DNA from: Gliomastix tumulicola
Taxonomy: Eukaryota > Ascomycota > Sordariomycetes > Hypocreales > Bionectriaceae
Direction of reading: 5' to 3'
Length of the DNA stretch: 64,000 nt
Assembly: GCA_001599755.1 (NCBI GenBank)
Contig: BCHX01000003.1
Coordinates: forward strand, 620,001 to 684,000
The notes under the pieces are model-generated. The model saw nothing but the letters and a program-made list of their open reading frames with translations. It was not told the origin of the DNA and searched no databases. Shown piece after piece: positions 1 to 10,629 of the stretch (positions are counted from its first letter, which is position 1; every line of letters begins with the position of its first letter). Position numbers and translations under genes: made by a program.

Positions 1-504
1 GCGGAGGTCGGCGTGGGCGGCCGCGAGGGCGGCCTCGAGGCGGTCGTTGTCGGCCTTGATGGACTCGATGGACGTGTAGCCCGTCACCTGGTTGAGGGTC
101 TGGGAGGCGGTGAGGACGCGCGACTGGAGGGTGTCCATGACCTCGCTGAACTTTTGCGTCACGCGGCTGCGGCGGCTCTCCTGGGAGGAGGGGAGGTCAT
201 TGTCGTTCGGAGGAGGAGGTTCGTTGTCGGGAGGAGGGCTCGGGTTGGTCGGCTCGGTGGGCGGCGGAGCTTCAGCTGGGCTGGGAGATGATGTCGTTGA
301 GTCCTTGGGCGGCGGCTGTGACGAGAAGGGCCTTATGGGGATCCCAATGGTCTTCGTCCGACATCGTAGGCATGCCGGAGGGTGCTGTAGGTTCCGTAGC
401 TCTGGGAGCCCGAGGCTCTGAGGCCGGGCGGAAGCCTGTAGCGCTAGTCTCGCATTCTGACTTCGACACACAACACGAGCTAGAGGCCGCCCAAAGAGCT
501 GCAT
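1..504 (-). CDS. SHE9: She9/Mdm33-like mitochondrial inner-membrane protein, N-terminal part (cut by window edge)
   Basis: The frame opens with ATG at 504 and stays open to base 1 (168 codons), so only the N-terminus is present. The first ~70 residues are rich in Arg and Leu with almost no acidic residues and end in RPFSSQ, as in a cleavable mitochondrial presequence. A Pro-rich linker follows. From about residue 115 a helical region begins, with KFSEVMDTLQSRV and then LNQVTGYTSIE, which matches the start of the She9/Mdm33 domain (yeast LNDVTGYSSIE). Family members are inner-membrane coiled-coil proteins needed for normal mitochondrial shape. The coiled coil and membrane segments would lie left of the window. 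The gene is divergent from the HAD phosphatase, 1.27 kb away. An overlapping frame starting at 469 is a shadow. Identity rests on one short conserved block plus the targeting sequence. Confidence 0.8.
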   Translation of the reverse strand, partial: MQLFGRPLARVVCRSQNARLALQASARPQSLGLPELRNLQHPPACLRCRTKTIGIPIRPFSSQPPPKDSTTSSPSPAEAPPPTEPTNPSPPPDNEPPPPNDNDLPSSQESRRSRVTQKFSEVMDTLQSRVLTASQTLNQVTGYTSIESIKADNDRLEAALAAAHADLR

Positions 505-1771
505 CTCGCTGTCGGAGCGGGTGCGCGAGGTGAGCGAATGTGTGGGCTGATGGTGGGAGTTGGCGAGGAGAAAATTAGTGTTCGCGTGCCTGGAAATCGA
601 CCCTGGATCTAGGGAACGGCATGGTTCCGCGCTTAGTCACTCCACACCCGGTTGAAGAGGTGGCTCACACAGCCAGTCACCCGTGAAATGTTTAGACCGG
701 TGAATGGAACTTATCAAGAGATATTTTCAATATAGTCGACTATGTTAAGCTCTGAATCTATTCAAACTTCGTAGTCTTTCTTGCTCTGGCTTGCGGAAGT
801 TGAGCACGCCTCAGTTCCAAATGGGTGACATACCAGAGTCTGGGCTGCTCCCAACAGCTTGATGCTAAGCTCACAGATCTAGAAAGCATGAAATCCTGGT
901 AAGAATGAATAAAAGCTTCTCAAAAAGCCTAGTGATTTTTAACCAGATCAGAGAGCTAGGATAGCTGTTCTTACTATTGCTCTCCTCGTTCTGCCTCAAA
1001 GAGGAAACTCCGGGTCTCGGAAAGTTCGGCCAAACAGTCGGCCACCGGAAAAGTGCCCCGAGTGACGGTTTTGCGGGCGAGTTTACGGCGCAGGTGCGCT
1101 AAACAAGACCGCTGAGTCGCCGGCGACTGGCCGGGCCTCCAGGACGTTTCGGGCGTTTTGTCACTGCAGGGCTGGGCTGGCTGGGTCCCCCCCTTTGGTG
1201 CTGCAGGCACGAAAGGCGGAGTGGCAGCCTATGACGGCATTGTACAGGCCAAGATGCGTTGTTTTTGGATCTTCTGCCCGTTCTGTTGGCTCTCATGGGC
1301 TCGCATCGAGGGCCGTAGTCTTATCGGTGAGTGAAGGGAATGAATGTCTGGTGGTGTTGGGGAAGGGGTACATACACGGGCTGCTCTCCTACTTTTCTTG
1401 TCAGTTATCTTGGATCTCTTGCCATTGAGATCCCATCTTTTCTCCTTCAAATATTTTCTGGACTGTTCGGTACCTACCTGAATCTGCCAATAAATCTCGT
1501 TTGTCCTGAATCAGACTCAGATCTGGTAAGTTAGACCCCCTGAGTGCCCCTCCAAAATTAGAGTCGGCTGCCCCTCCATCGACATTCTGCCCCTCCATGC
1601 TAAGCCGACCGACATTCTTGACCAGCGATCGACAAGAACCTTCCCCTGGCGAACAAAAACTCTCAACTGACAGATAATAACCAAAAGATTTCCTCCTTTC
1701 CCTCTCTCCTCACCACCCAATCTTCACCTCGACATCACGCCCCTACTCGTCCTCCCCAAAGATCCTTCACA
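505..1771. other. Intergenic region, divergent promoters of SHE9 and the HAD phosphatase
   Basis: No gene was recognised in these 1.27 kb. A 12-bp perfect palindrome, ATAGTCGACTAT, lies at 732-743. The last 100 bases before the ATG at 1772 are C/T-rich, as is usual for fungal promoters and 5' leaders. Short open frames here have no recognisable composition. Confidence 0.6.
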
Positions 1772-2593
1772 ATGGGCTCCGTCAGCAGCGACACGCCGGC
1801 CCTGGCCACCAACCCCAAGTACATCTTCTTCACCGACTTCGACGGCACCGTCACGACGGCCGACTCCAACGACCACATGACCGACAACCTCGGCTACGGC
1901 CACGAGAAGCGCGTCCAGGGCAACAAGGACGTCCTGCACGGCCTCGTCCACTTCCGCGACTCCTTCCAGGGCATGATGGACTCCATCACAGTCCCCTTCG
2001 ACAAGTGCATCGAGATCCTCAAGGCCAACATCGTGCTCGACCCGGGCTTCAAGGAGTTCTACGCCTGGTCGCGCGAGAACAATGTCCCCGTCGTCATCCT
2101 CAGCGGTGGCATGCAGCCCGTGATCCGCGCGCTGCTAGATAACCTGCTCGGCGAGGGCCAGTGGGACATCCAGATCGTGAGCAACGACGTCGCGCCGCGC
2201 GAGGGGAAGAGCATCAACGAGGAGGGCGGGTGGCAGATTCAGTTCCATGATGACAGCATCCATGGGCATGACAAGAGCATCGAGATCCGGAAGTACTCGT
2301 CGCTGCCGGGGCGGCCTGTCATGTTCTACGCTGGCGATGGTGTGTCTGATCTGTCGGCCGCTAAGGAGACGGACCTGCTTTTCGCAAAGGCCGATAAGGG
2401 TGAGTCCAGATATTCTTCTACGCGGCGGGAAGATTTAGTTTTACTGACATATTTCACAGACCTCGTCGACTACTGCGAGCACGAGAAGATCCCCTTTGTT
2501 ACCTTCCGCGACTGGTCCACCATCCTGCAGACCTGCAAGGACATCGACGCGGGCAAGATCACCGTCCAGGAGGCCGCCAAGGGCCGCATCTAA
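1772..2593 (+). CDS. HAD-superfamily phosphatase (PHOSPHO1/MtnX/phosphoserine phosphatase-like)
   Basis: Exons 1772-2399 and 2460-2593 give 253 residues. HAD motif I DFDGT lies at residues 22-26, with Asp22 as the presumed nucleophile. Motif II Ser111 is in ILSGG, and motif IV is GDGVSD at 188-193. The short cap between motifs I and II fits small phosphomonoesterases related to PHOSPHO1, MtnX and phosphoserine phosphatase. The natural substrate cannot be told from sequence. The enzyme is probably cytosolic, since no signal or membrane segment is seen. The 60-nt intron (GTGAGT...CACAG) is a multiple of three and contains no stop, so the unspliced frame would give 273 residues. The spliced version restores ADKDLVDYCEHEK, the form expected in the family. 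The gene converges with the MFS gene to its right. Confidence 0.85.
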   Translation: MGSVSSDTPALATNPKYIFFTDFDGTVTTADSNDHMTDNLGYGHEKRVQGNKDVLHGLVHFRDSFQGMMDSITVPFDKCIEILKANIVLDPGFKEFYAWSRENNVPVVILSGGMQPVIRALLDNLLGEGQWDIQIVSNDVAPREGKSINEEGGWQIQFHDDSIHGHDKSIEIRKYSSLPGRPVMFYAGDGVSDLSAAKETDLLFAKADKGESRYSSTRREDLVLLTYFTDLVDYCEHEKIPFVTFRDWSTILQTCKDIDAGKITVQEAAKGRI

Positions 2594-2949
2594 ACTAATT
2601 ACCACAGAGTAAAACAAGGATACCTATGAGATAGACGGACATGTGAGAGGCAAGCATTGAGGACGCCAAGAGACACATGCAAGGGCTTGGATAGACGTTA
2701 TAGAGAGCGTTGACACATAGATTTGAAGAAGTCTGGATCCCGAATCTGTTGGATCGACTCTTGGCATTTGGATGAGATGGATAGGTAGTAGCTATTATAG
2801 ACTCTCGCAACAGACACTGCGAGGCATAGAGGCTTGTCGAATCTAGTTACTTTGCTTATTACTAGGTCTATTTCTATTTGTGCTTCTATGTTTATTACCG
2901 CATAATACTATTAGGAATGTCTAACCCCTCTGACCTTGATGAAATCATT
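2594..2949. other. Convergent 3' region
   Basis: This 356-bp A/T-rich stretch lies between two convergent genes and must hold both 3' ends. No gene is seen. Confidence 0.6.
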
Positions 2950-4484
2950 TTACTCCTCCTTCTTATCCTCGACTGGCAACGCCCACCAGCACACCAACAT
3001 CACGACAAATAGGAAAATAACAATGGGATGTAGAACAAACGTGCCCGCCTCCTGCGCAAGCAACCCCGTCAGAAACGGCGCCACCGCACCCCCAAGACTC
3101 CCGCAGGCACTGATCGTCCCCATCCCGCTCAGCGCCTCCCGCCCGCTCAACTTGCGCAGGAACACGGCCGCCGCGCAGGGATAGATGGGCCCCAGCATGA
3201 GTCCCACAATCGACACGGCGACGGCGTTCGTCACGATGTCGGGCACCGCCCAGACGAGGATCTGGAACGCGAGCGCGCCGCACGTGAGCCAGTAGACGAA
3301 GACGCGCTCGCCGATGCGCTGCGCCGGCGCCGAGAGCGCGAACCGGCCGATGGTGATGCCCGCCCAGAAGCCCGCCGTGACGTAGCCGACCGAGGACGGG
3401 TCGCCGCCGCGGACCTGGATGAGGAAGGAGATGACCCAGCCGGAGATGGAGACCTCGGCGCCCTGGTAGGCGAAGATGAAGAGGGAGCCGAGCTGCACGA
3501 CGCGGAGCTTGAGGGTGCCGAGCATGCCCATGAGCGGGGATTTGCCGCCCGCGGGGGATTCGCGTTCGCGCATCGCTGGGGTCTGCTCTCGCTCGTAGCT
3601 CCAGAAGGACCAGAGCGACAGAAAGGCGATCATGCCGACGAGGCTGAGCGGGAGGATGTAGTATCTGCTCCAGACCGAGTTGGCGACAGTGACTAGAGCG
3701 GTCGCGATGAGAGGGCCCGTGGTACCGCCGACGCCGTACGAGCCGTGGAGGAGGCCGAGGAGGAACGTGCCGTTGACGAGGCCGCCGCAGAAAATGTTGC
3801 CCATGGCGACGTTAGTGGCGATGCCAAAACCAACGAAGAAGAAGCTCACGACAACGGCGGGATAGGGCGCCGTAGTAACGAGCGGGATGTAGCCGAGGGT
3901 CATGAGAAGCTGCCCTAGGCCGAGGACCTTGGCCCGGCCGAGTCGGACGCGGAGGCTGTCGAGGACAAAGGCGGCAAAGACGAAGCCGACAGCCTGTCCG
4001 ACGAAGACGAGAGACACGACAGCATATCCGATTTTATAGTCTCTGAAGACACTTTCAGCATCTTACTGCTGAAGAGGCGAGGAGTAATAGGGGCGACTTA
4101 CCTCTCAAGATAAGGGATCAGAGCACCCGCCGCGCTGTCATTCAGGCCGTTGACCAGATTGGCGATACACACGGCCAGCAGACGGAACCGGTTCATAAAC
4201 GGCTCCCTCCAAGTCGGCAACGCCTCCGCGATGCGGTCAGCGGGCAGAGGAGACGGCGGCCGGCTTCTCTCCAGGTCGGGGTCACGACCCTCAGGTGTCG
4301 TATCGCCACTGGTTGAAGGATACGTTCCTATGTCGATGGAGAAGGGTCTCTGTGATGATGATGGCACTTTTCCTGTCTGGACGCGTGAGACAGTCCTTGC
4401 CGTTCGGAACATCATGTCATCTTTGGTCGACGCGAGAGTCTCGCTGGGAGACTCCAGCTCAACAAGCTCGACGGTGGTAGACAT
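2950..4484 (-). CDS. MFS transporter, fucose-permease-like (BSC6-type)
   Basis: Exons 4484-4102 and 4042-2950 (59-nt intron) encode 491 residues. The N-terminal ~110 residues are hydrophilic and cytosolic. The first membrane helix begins near NRFRLLAVCIANLVNGLNDS, a pattern of the FGHS/FucP-like MFS branch. The join gives LERDYKIGYAVVSLVFVGQ, as expected across helices 1-2. About 12 hydrophobic segments follow, with a polar central loop rich in Glu, Arg and Pro. An internal ATG at 4484 was chosen over one at 4511 because it begins the acidic N-terminus (STTVELVELESP). The substrate is unknown; relatives move sugars or unidentified small molecules. The gene is divergent from the EIF1AD-like gene with a 542-bp shared promoter. 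Family assignment is secure; subfamily is moderate. Confidence 0.85.
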
Positions 4485-5026
4485 CGCGAAGCGGACACAC
4501 ACTTGTCTCAAAAATCACTGCGGCAGGAGACTTGTATCTCACGAAGGAAGGAAATGATATCCTGAGAAGGACAGAAGTTTCTGGCCGGGCCTCACCATTT
4601 TAAATACGAAAGACGGCAGACAGACCAGACCGCCTTCTGCGGATGTTTTTCTCGGGAAAACTCACGATAATAAGTGGAATTGCCATATCTGGTAGTACAA
4701 CAAGCCTCGAGGGGCGAAAACGAGTCTCCATATACTGCGGATTCACCGGAGACTGTCGAGGGCCACGAGCACGATAGAAAAGTGTGGTTGGGTGCATCGT
4801 GGGTCGCACGACTGAGGAAGCTCCGCCGTGGTGGTCTGATGAAGATATGCATTTATCGGGTATGTGTTTATCCACCAAGTGCCCCTCCATGACCCCACGC
4901 ACAGATTCAGGTGGTCGGTTGATGCTGAAAGAAATATATCCCAGCCGCCAGTCGTCTGCGCCTCTCTCGCATCTCTCTCCCTTTTACACCTCAATCAAAC
5001 CACTCTCTCATCTCATCTCAATCACG
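4485..5026. promoter_or_regulatory. Divergent promoter, MFS transporter / EIF1AD-like gene
   Basis: These 542 bp between two divergent starts show no coding potential. The 40 bases before the ATG at 5027 are C/T- and A-rich, as in a short 5' leader. Confidence 0.5.
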
Positions 5027-5496
5027 ATGGGTCGCCCGAAGCGAAACGTCCTTGCCGCAGCAGAGCAGGCGCTCAGCCCTCCCGACAACCTCGAGGAGAA
5101 CCAAGTCCTCGTCCGGGTCGTCAAACCTGAGGGCAACAACCTCTACGCCTGCGAGCTCCCCAACAAGAAAGACTTCCTTCTAGAACTGGCGCAGCGCTTC
5201 CGAAACACCATTTGGATCAGGCGCGGCGGATTCGTAGTTGCTGAGCTCTACCCTCCGGGAAGCGAAGAGAGCCGTGCAGCGGGCGAGATTGTGAACATCG
5301 TGCGCGATGAGAAGCTCTGGCGCAAGCAATCGTACTGGTAAGATATCCAACAAGCCCAGCCACCGAGTTGAGTTTTTCACATGCTAATTCTTCTCCCAGG
5401 CCGAAGGAGTTCACCAAGAGCACATATGACCTGAGCGACTCTGAGGATGACTCCAACGTGGGCAAGATGCCGCCCAGTGACTCCGAAGACGAGTGA
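5027..5496 (+). CDS. EIF1AD: EIF1AD-type S1-like RNA-binding protein
   Basis: Exons 5027-5337 and 5400-5496 (62-nt intron, GTAAGA...CCCAG) give 135 residues. The N-terminus MGRPKRN is basic. An S1/IF1-like OB fold spans roughly residues 15-95, with VVKPEGNNLYACELPNKK and NTIWIRRGGFVVAE. The C-terminus is acidic (DSEDDSN...DSEDE). This order matches EIF1AD, a nuclear relative of translation initiation factor eIF1A that binds RNA and, in human cells, takes part in late small-subunit ribosome work. Length agrees with the family. The stop lies only 37 bp from the end of convergent ALG3, so the 3' UTRs must overlap. Confidence 0.9.
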
Positions 5497-5533
5497 TTTC
5501 CAAGAGAACCAATTGCAGCCATTGTGGGATGGC

Positions 5534-6964
5534 TCACCTGGTCTTCTTTGACGCGCTGACCGGAGCCTCCGTCGCGTTCGCAGGCTCCTTCCAGTCACCG
5601 AAATAGGCCGCCACCACGGTGACTACAAGCGCACCGACGGCGACCGCGGAGCTGATCTCCGTGCTCGGGAACACATTCCAAGCCCACTCCTGCAGAAGCC
5701 ACACAGCATACACCAGGAAGGGCGACTGAGAGGACTGCCAGATCAGATAGGGCGACGTCCAAGCCACATAGGCGTAGAACTGGTAGTGCAGAGAGCGGGC
5801 GAAGAGCAGCCCAATGGCGTTGGCGGAGAGAATGGTGGTCATGACGAAGTCGGGCGAGATGCTATGAGACAGAAGGGTCTCTTCTCGCTCATTCAAGGGA
5901 GCTTGGAGACGCAACATGGGCGGGATGAGCGCGGTCAGTGGCCGGTTGATCGGACGAAGCCACTTCTTGAGGATGAAGAGGAGCAGCACCGAGACATGCG
6001 CCGCCAATAGACTTATCGCAAACCAGCGGCTCAAAAATATGTCTTCCCCAACCATGCGCCAGTTGACGGTCCACTCAAACTTGAACTGCCGGGAGAGCTC
6101 GAACGCACGGCCAAAGTACCCCTTGGCGTTGGTCGTGAAGAAGGGCACGCCAATAGCCATCTGGACCTGCACCATCAGCCAGACGAGCCTCAAGCAACCC
6201 CAGAAACCCCGACCGAGAAACAATATGATGATGACAGCCGGGAGAGACAAGAGGAGGGACATCTTGATGCCGAGTCCCCACGAGTAGGCCATTGCGCCAA
6301 AGGTCCACGTCCGGCGCTGGAAGAAGAAGATGGCGAGGAAGAGGAAGAGGACGGCGAAGCAGTCGTTGAAGCATCGGAGGACGAAGACACTATGCAGTCG
6401 TTTCGAGAGTACTAGAAGGGGGAAGATGTACGGCGGGGTCTGCAAGTAGAGAACGTTAGCCTATCCTTTCCTAGAAGTGAAGAAGCTCTTGTTTCAACCA
6501 ACCTTGGCTTGCCAGTAGCACAACATGACCACGGCGAGAGTAGCCATGTAAAGAACAGCGAAGAACTGCTGCGCCAGAAAGATATTCGTGCCCTCGTCCG
6601 TCAAGTAGTACAGGCCAGTATACGTGTAGACGTGAGCCGCAGGGTAGACGAGGGGTCCAGTGCCGCCCTCGATCTGGGTGTAGTCCCTCTCGCCCTTGAC
6701 GAACTGCGCGATCTGCTCCATGTACGCGACCCAGTCGATCTCGGTGTCTTTGAACAATCAGTAAACCTTCGGATTTCGCGCCGTATCGCATCGTGTGGAG
6801 GTGGACGGACATGGCACCTTCCAGATGATCAAGCTGGTCAAGACGCCGTCGAAGAGCCATAGCAGGGGGGGCACGAATTTCGAGAGCGCATGGCGGCCAC
6901 AGGCGACATCGAGACAGAACTGAACAGGCCCAGGATATGGCCGGGGAGCCGTGGTGGGAGCCAT
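5534..6964 (-). CDS. ALG3: ALG3, dolichyl-P-mannose:Man5GlcNAc2-PP-dolichol alpha-1,3-mannosyltransferase
   Basis: Exons 6964-6811, 6747-6503 and 6439-5534 encode 434 residues. This ER multi-spanning enzyme adds the first lumenal mannose, from dolichol-phosphate mannose, to the lipid-linked N-glycan precursor. The join of exons 1 and 2 recreates KVPYTEIDW, the conserved lumenal motif of ALG3. GERDYTQIEGGTGPLVYPA and the 'KRLHSVFVLRCFND' block are further family signatures. Around ten hydrophobic segments follow. To recreate the motif, intron 1 must use the donor GTCCGT, which departs from the usual GTAAGT/GTGAGT; the alternative GTGCCA donor breaks the frame. Intron 2 is ordinary. The gene is tail-to-tail with the EIF1AD-like gene. 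Confidence 0.93.
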
Positions 6965-7208
6965 GTCGGCTGTTGTGGTTGGATGGGATTAGGAGAGCAG
7001 GAAGCTCCTCTCTTTTGAAGCTCTGGGGAATGACACGCTTTCTGGAATGAAGGTGGAGTATCCGCGCCTCGCTACTTGCATTACCCCCATTGGCTAATGT
7101 CTGGACAGTGAACAGCTTCATTGGCCATATTCTCATTGCTCACACTTCAGTTATTACTGCAGGACATGTAATTTCTAGATACTTGGTACTATCAAGCTGG
7201 TCGGTCCT

Positions 7209-8484
7209 TCACAGCTTGGACTTTCCGTTCTGGATCTTGTCCACCAACTCAACCACCCTCTCAGCACACCCATACGACCCCTGATACCCCCATCCCGCAT
7301 GCCCGTAGTTATGCACCACCCACGTCCCGTCCTCCAGCCTCTCCTCCTCGATCCTCACCCCTCCCTTCCGGTACGGCCGCAGCCCGACGCCGTGCCTCAC
7401 GACGCTCAGCCCGGCGACGCCCTTGCCGCCCGCGATCTGGGGCCGCGCCTCGACGATCCTCTGCATGATGCGCAGCGCCGTGCTCGGGTCCGGCTGCGAC
7501 TCCCAGTTCCCGATGTCGTAGGTGCCGCCGAGGATCGTACCCCCTCCGGCGGCGCGCTGCATGATGTACAGCACGTCCTTGACGCCGTCCTCGGTGCCCG
7601 AGGTCGAGAGCATCGGCGTGGACTCGTTGCGCACGAGGACGATCTGCCCGCGCGCGGGGGCCATCGTCGTGTCCGCCACGCCGCCGAGCTTGAGGGAGCC
7701 GAGACCCGTGGTGTTGATGACGATGATGTCCGCGGAGCTTGGGCCGGTGCGGCTCAGGCTCTTGGCCTCGTTGATGTGCGAGAGGATGGCGCGGCGGACG
7801 ACGACGCCGGCCTTCAGGCACTGGCCGAGGAGCCAGGGGAGGTAGATGGCCGTGTTGATGCACACGCTCGTCACTTCGCAGCCGGACTCGTGATCCGGAA
7901 TGAGTTCAGCCTGGTTCAGCTCGCGATAGCCTGGAAGCACCTCCTTGTACCACGGATTGCGGTCGAACAACGGGTCGAGGGCGCTGAACACGCCGGGCTG
8001 AGCTAGATCCTTGTCACGCCTTAGGATATGACTCTCTACAAGGTGTGCATTGTAAGTCGTGGGTCCCGTAAAGAAAGGTAAGAGAGGGAGTACTACTTTG
8101 AAAGTGAAGACCTGCCTCGGGGACCTCCTCCGCAAGCCGCTTCAACTCGGGCCACGTCCTGCGTTCCCACCGGCTGCCTTCATTTGTCGCCATCCTATGA
8201 GAGTGTGAGTCCAAGTGAATAGCATGAGATGTAGTCTCTCTCTGATCAATCTGAACGTACGGTTGGACATTCGCACCAGCCCATGGCGAAGCGTATTCGA
8301 TGTCATAGTCGCCGGGCATGTGCTTGGCCACAACGGTGATCTTGTTGGCCGGGTTCTTGGAGAGCAGCAAGGCTGATGTGAGGCCCGAGACTCCAGCACT
8401 GGCGGGTGCACATGGTCAGTCATTATCTATGAGGACTGTTGGCAAAGGGACCTCTCACCCGACGATGACAATGGTGGTAGCCAT
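7209..8484 (-). CDS. DAO: D-amino-acid oxidase, peroxisomal
   Basis: Exons 8484-8459, 8398-8261, 8194-8097 and 8035-7209 encode 362 residues. The enzyme oxidises D-amino acids to 2-oxo acids with FAD, giving ammonia and H2O2. The N-terminus MATTIVIVGAGVSGL is the FAD dinucleotide-binding motif, restored only after removing intron 1 (60 nt). Further DAO marks are SPWAGANVQP, RWERRTWPELKRL, INTTGLGS and, near the C-terminus, HNYGHAGWGYQGSYG. The last three residues are SKL, a perfect type-1 peroxisomal targeting signal. Intron 3 uses the donor GTAGTA; an alternative donor 17 bases upstream would delete the expected GLHFQ. Length is typical of fungal DAO. Confidence 0.93.
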
Positions 8485-8980
8485 ATTGCTCAGCACTTTA
8501 ATGCGAGTATCGCACTGGATGGTGTAAAAAGAAGATAGGAAGGATTAGGAGTGACGCCTAGCTTGAGAGCTGAAGTCGGAGTGGAGAGTGTGGCTTGCAG
8601 GGTGTCAATGACACGAGATGCTCAACGAAGGCTTGCACTTATATACTGATCTATATCTCCGTTTATTGAAGGCCAACCCGGAGGTAGAGACGGCGACATT
8701 CCCAACTGGACATGACCGCTCCGGCCTCGGCATATTGCGGGGATGGTCTTGATAATCGTAGTCGTCCCCCCGATGCTGGCCGATCCTCGCATTCCCGACC
8801 TCAAGGCTGCTCTCACACCGAGCATAGGAAGATACTGTCTATACCCATATGTACTTCCCGTACTCTATCCAACAGATAATACTACAAGGTCTCGCCGTAG
8901 TTATGGCCTCTCCCACAGCCCGGCCGGGCGTACCTGACTGAATACCCTTATCTACACCAGATGCATCCTCATCCTCATGT
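8485..8980. other. Intergenic region upstream of DAO
   Basis: These 496 bp hold the DAO promoter and the thioredoxin 3' end (both genes are on the minus strand). No other element was recognised. Confidence 0.5.
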
Positions 8981-9542
8981 CTACTCGTCGGCGAGATTCT
9001 TCACCTTCTGCAGCAGCTGCGGCGGGTTCGCCCCGACCATCTCGTCCACCTTCTCGCCCCCCTTGTAGAAGAAGAACGTCGGCATCGCCCGGATCCCCAG
9101 CTCGCGGCTCAGGTCCGGCAGCTCGTCGACGTCGAACTTGACAAAGTACACCTTGTCCTTGATATCCTGCTCCTCAGACGCCCTGCATATTTCCAGCCCC
9201 AATGTCAGTTCCTGATCCAGCGCAAATTTCCTTCCGGGAAGGGGGGACTTTACTTTTCCAGGATGGGCGCGATAGCCTTACAGGGAGCGCACCAGGTCGC
9301 GAAGCAGTCGACGACGACCTTGGCCTGCTCGTCCAGGGCGCGCTTGAAGTCCTCAGCGCTAGAGTGATCTCTCCGTCAGCCTAATTCTGGTGTGTAATAT
9401 TTGATTCGTAGGACCGGACGTACGTCGTGACGTTGTGCACCACCCGGTTCGCCGTCGTCGCGTGGAAGAGTCGAGCGTTGGAGGTCTGTCGGACAGCGGT
9501 CGTCAGCGGTCGCGCCGCGCGGAAGGCGTTTTGTCGGAGCAT
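8981..9542 (-). CDS. Mitochondrial thioredoxin
   Basis: Exons 9542-9424, 9358-9254 and 9182-8981 encode 141 residues. The first ~35 residues (MLRQNAFRAARPLTTAVRQT...) are rich in Arg, Ala and Thr and lack acids, which indicates a mitochondrial presequence. The thioredoxin fold follows: AKVVVDCFATWCAPCKAIAPILEK with redox pair CAPC, then VKFDVDELPDLSRELGIRAMPTFFFYKGG with the cis-Pro (MPTF), and a final helix. The active site is WCAPC rather than the canonical WCGPC. This Ala variant is known in some thioredoxins and may shift redox properties. The role would be disulphide reduction in the matrix, with electrons from a mitochondrial thioredoxin reductase. Confidence 0.9.
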
Positions 9543-10629
9543 CGTTGCGTCGTCTCTGTGGTCTCTAGTGCTTCGTAACGGCTCTCAAACCAAAGATTGG
9601 ACCGTAAATCGTCGTGGGAAGAAGAGAATGGTTGGGTGATGACAAAATGTAGCTTTGGCGATTTGGACATTATTAGTGGGGGGGATCTTTGCCATAGCTC
9701 AGTCAGCTAAACTGGAGCTCGGATCTACGAAACATCCCTAAAGTCATCATGAGAGAAGCATGTTGTATGAGTAATTCTGAAGGTTGCTTCTGTATTCGCC
9801 TTATCTCAACAACTTTTAATGCAGAAACGAATAAAGGGGTCTAGCCCAGATCGATGATGATAATCAACCCTCCCAGGTGAAATGAAGAAAGAAGCCCAGC
9901 TAGAGCATCGCATATGCGCCCCCCTGTAATGCTCTAAACACCCAATTACGCCCAGCTCCCGTCGTCAGCCGTGTGCAGACCAAAAATCTGCCCCCGAGGC
10001 AAGAAGAGTTCCCAAAAGTGGCTCATTCCCCGGCCCAAAGACCGTAGATTACTGCCGGGGAAACATTCTCAAGGCCTCCCACTGAACGACAGGTCGCTTC
10101 CAAAGGATCCAACGACCCTGACCAAGTCAACGCTCAAATCCCAACAACAGGGTATCAAAAGACATGGAAGAAGTAGCTACATGCAGAACCGAACAAACAA
10201 TAAGTCCTCCCTCTCAAGGGGAGAAGTATAAATCCGAGTCGTACTGGTCGAGGTGATGGAGACCGCAGTGTCCAAGACGAGACGGTGTGAAGGTTGTGGA
10301 GAGTCGAAATGTGCCATATTTGAAGAGCGCCACCCACGCTTTGATATACTATTTTATGCGTTTTTTTGGTTGCCGTTTGCTTGTTGTGTCCCCTTTGAAA
10401 TGTTTTTGTCTTTTTGTGTTCATTCTCGTTTTTTTTGGTCGTTTTGTGAGTTTTGAGATAGAGAAATAGGAATCGTAGAAAGGAGTGACGGTGTCGAGAT
10501 CGACGGTTGACATAGGAAATGGACACGATCCAACGTGTCAGGTGGGTGAGTAAAGAAAGAGTGATGTGGTGTGGGTAGTGCTTATCGCATATGGCATCAT
10601 GCGTCTCGTCGCGTCACTTCTGCACCTCC
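9543..10629. other. Intergenic region upstream of thioredoxin
   Basis: This 1.09 kb holds the thioredoxin promoter and the 3' end of the 835-residue gene. T-rich runs at about 10360-10440 fit a 3' UTR/terminator of a minus-strand gene only loosely. No gene was recognised; small open frames at 9971-10231 and 10155-10526 are biased and unsupported. Confidence 0.5.

Noticed and set aside
6471..7136. 221-codon minus-strand frame overlapping ALG3 exons 1 and 2
   Set aside because: Reads both exons and the first intron in the wrong phase; the spliced ALG3 frame carries the conserved motifs.
7299..8006. 235-codon plus-strand frame opposite D-amino-acid oxidase
   Set aside because: Mirror of GC-rich coding DNA; Arg/Ala/His-rich composition and no conserved motif, while the other strand is a clear DAO.
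9690..9760. tRNA-like stretch (TAGCTCAGTCAGC)
   Set aside because: Resembles a D-arm, but no T-arm GGTTCRANNCC, acceptor pairing or anticodon stem could be built.
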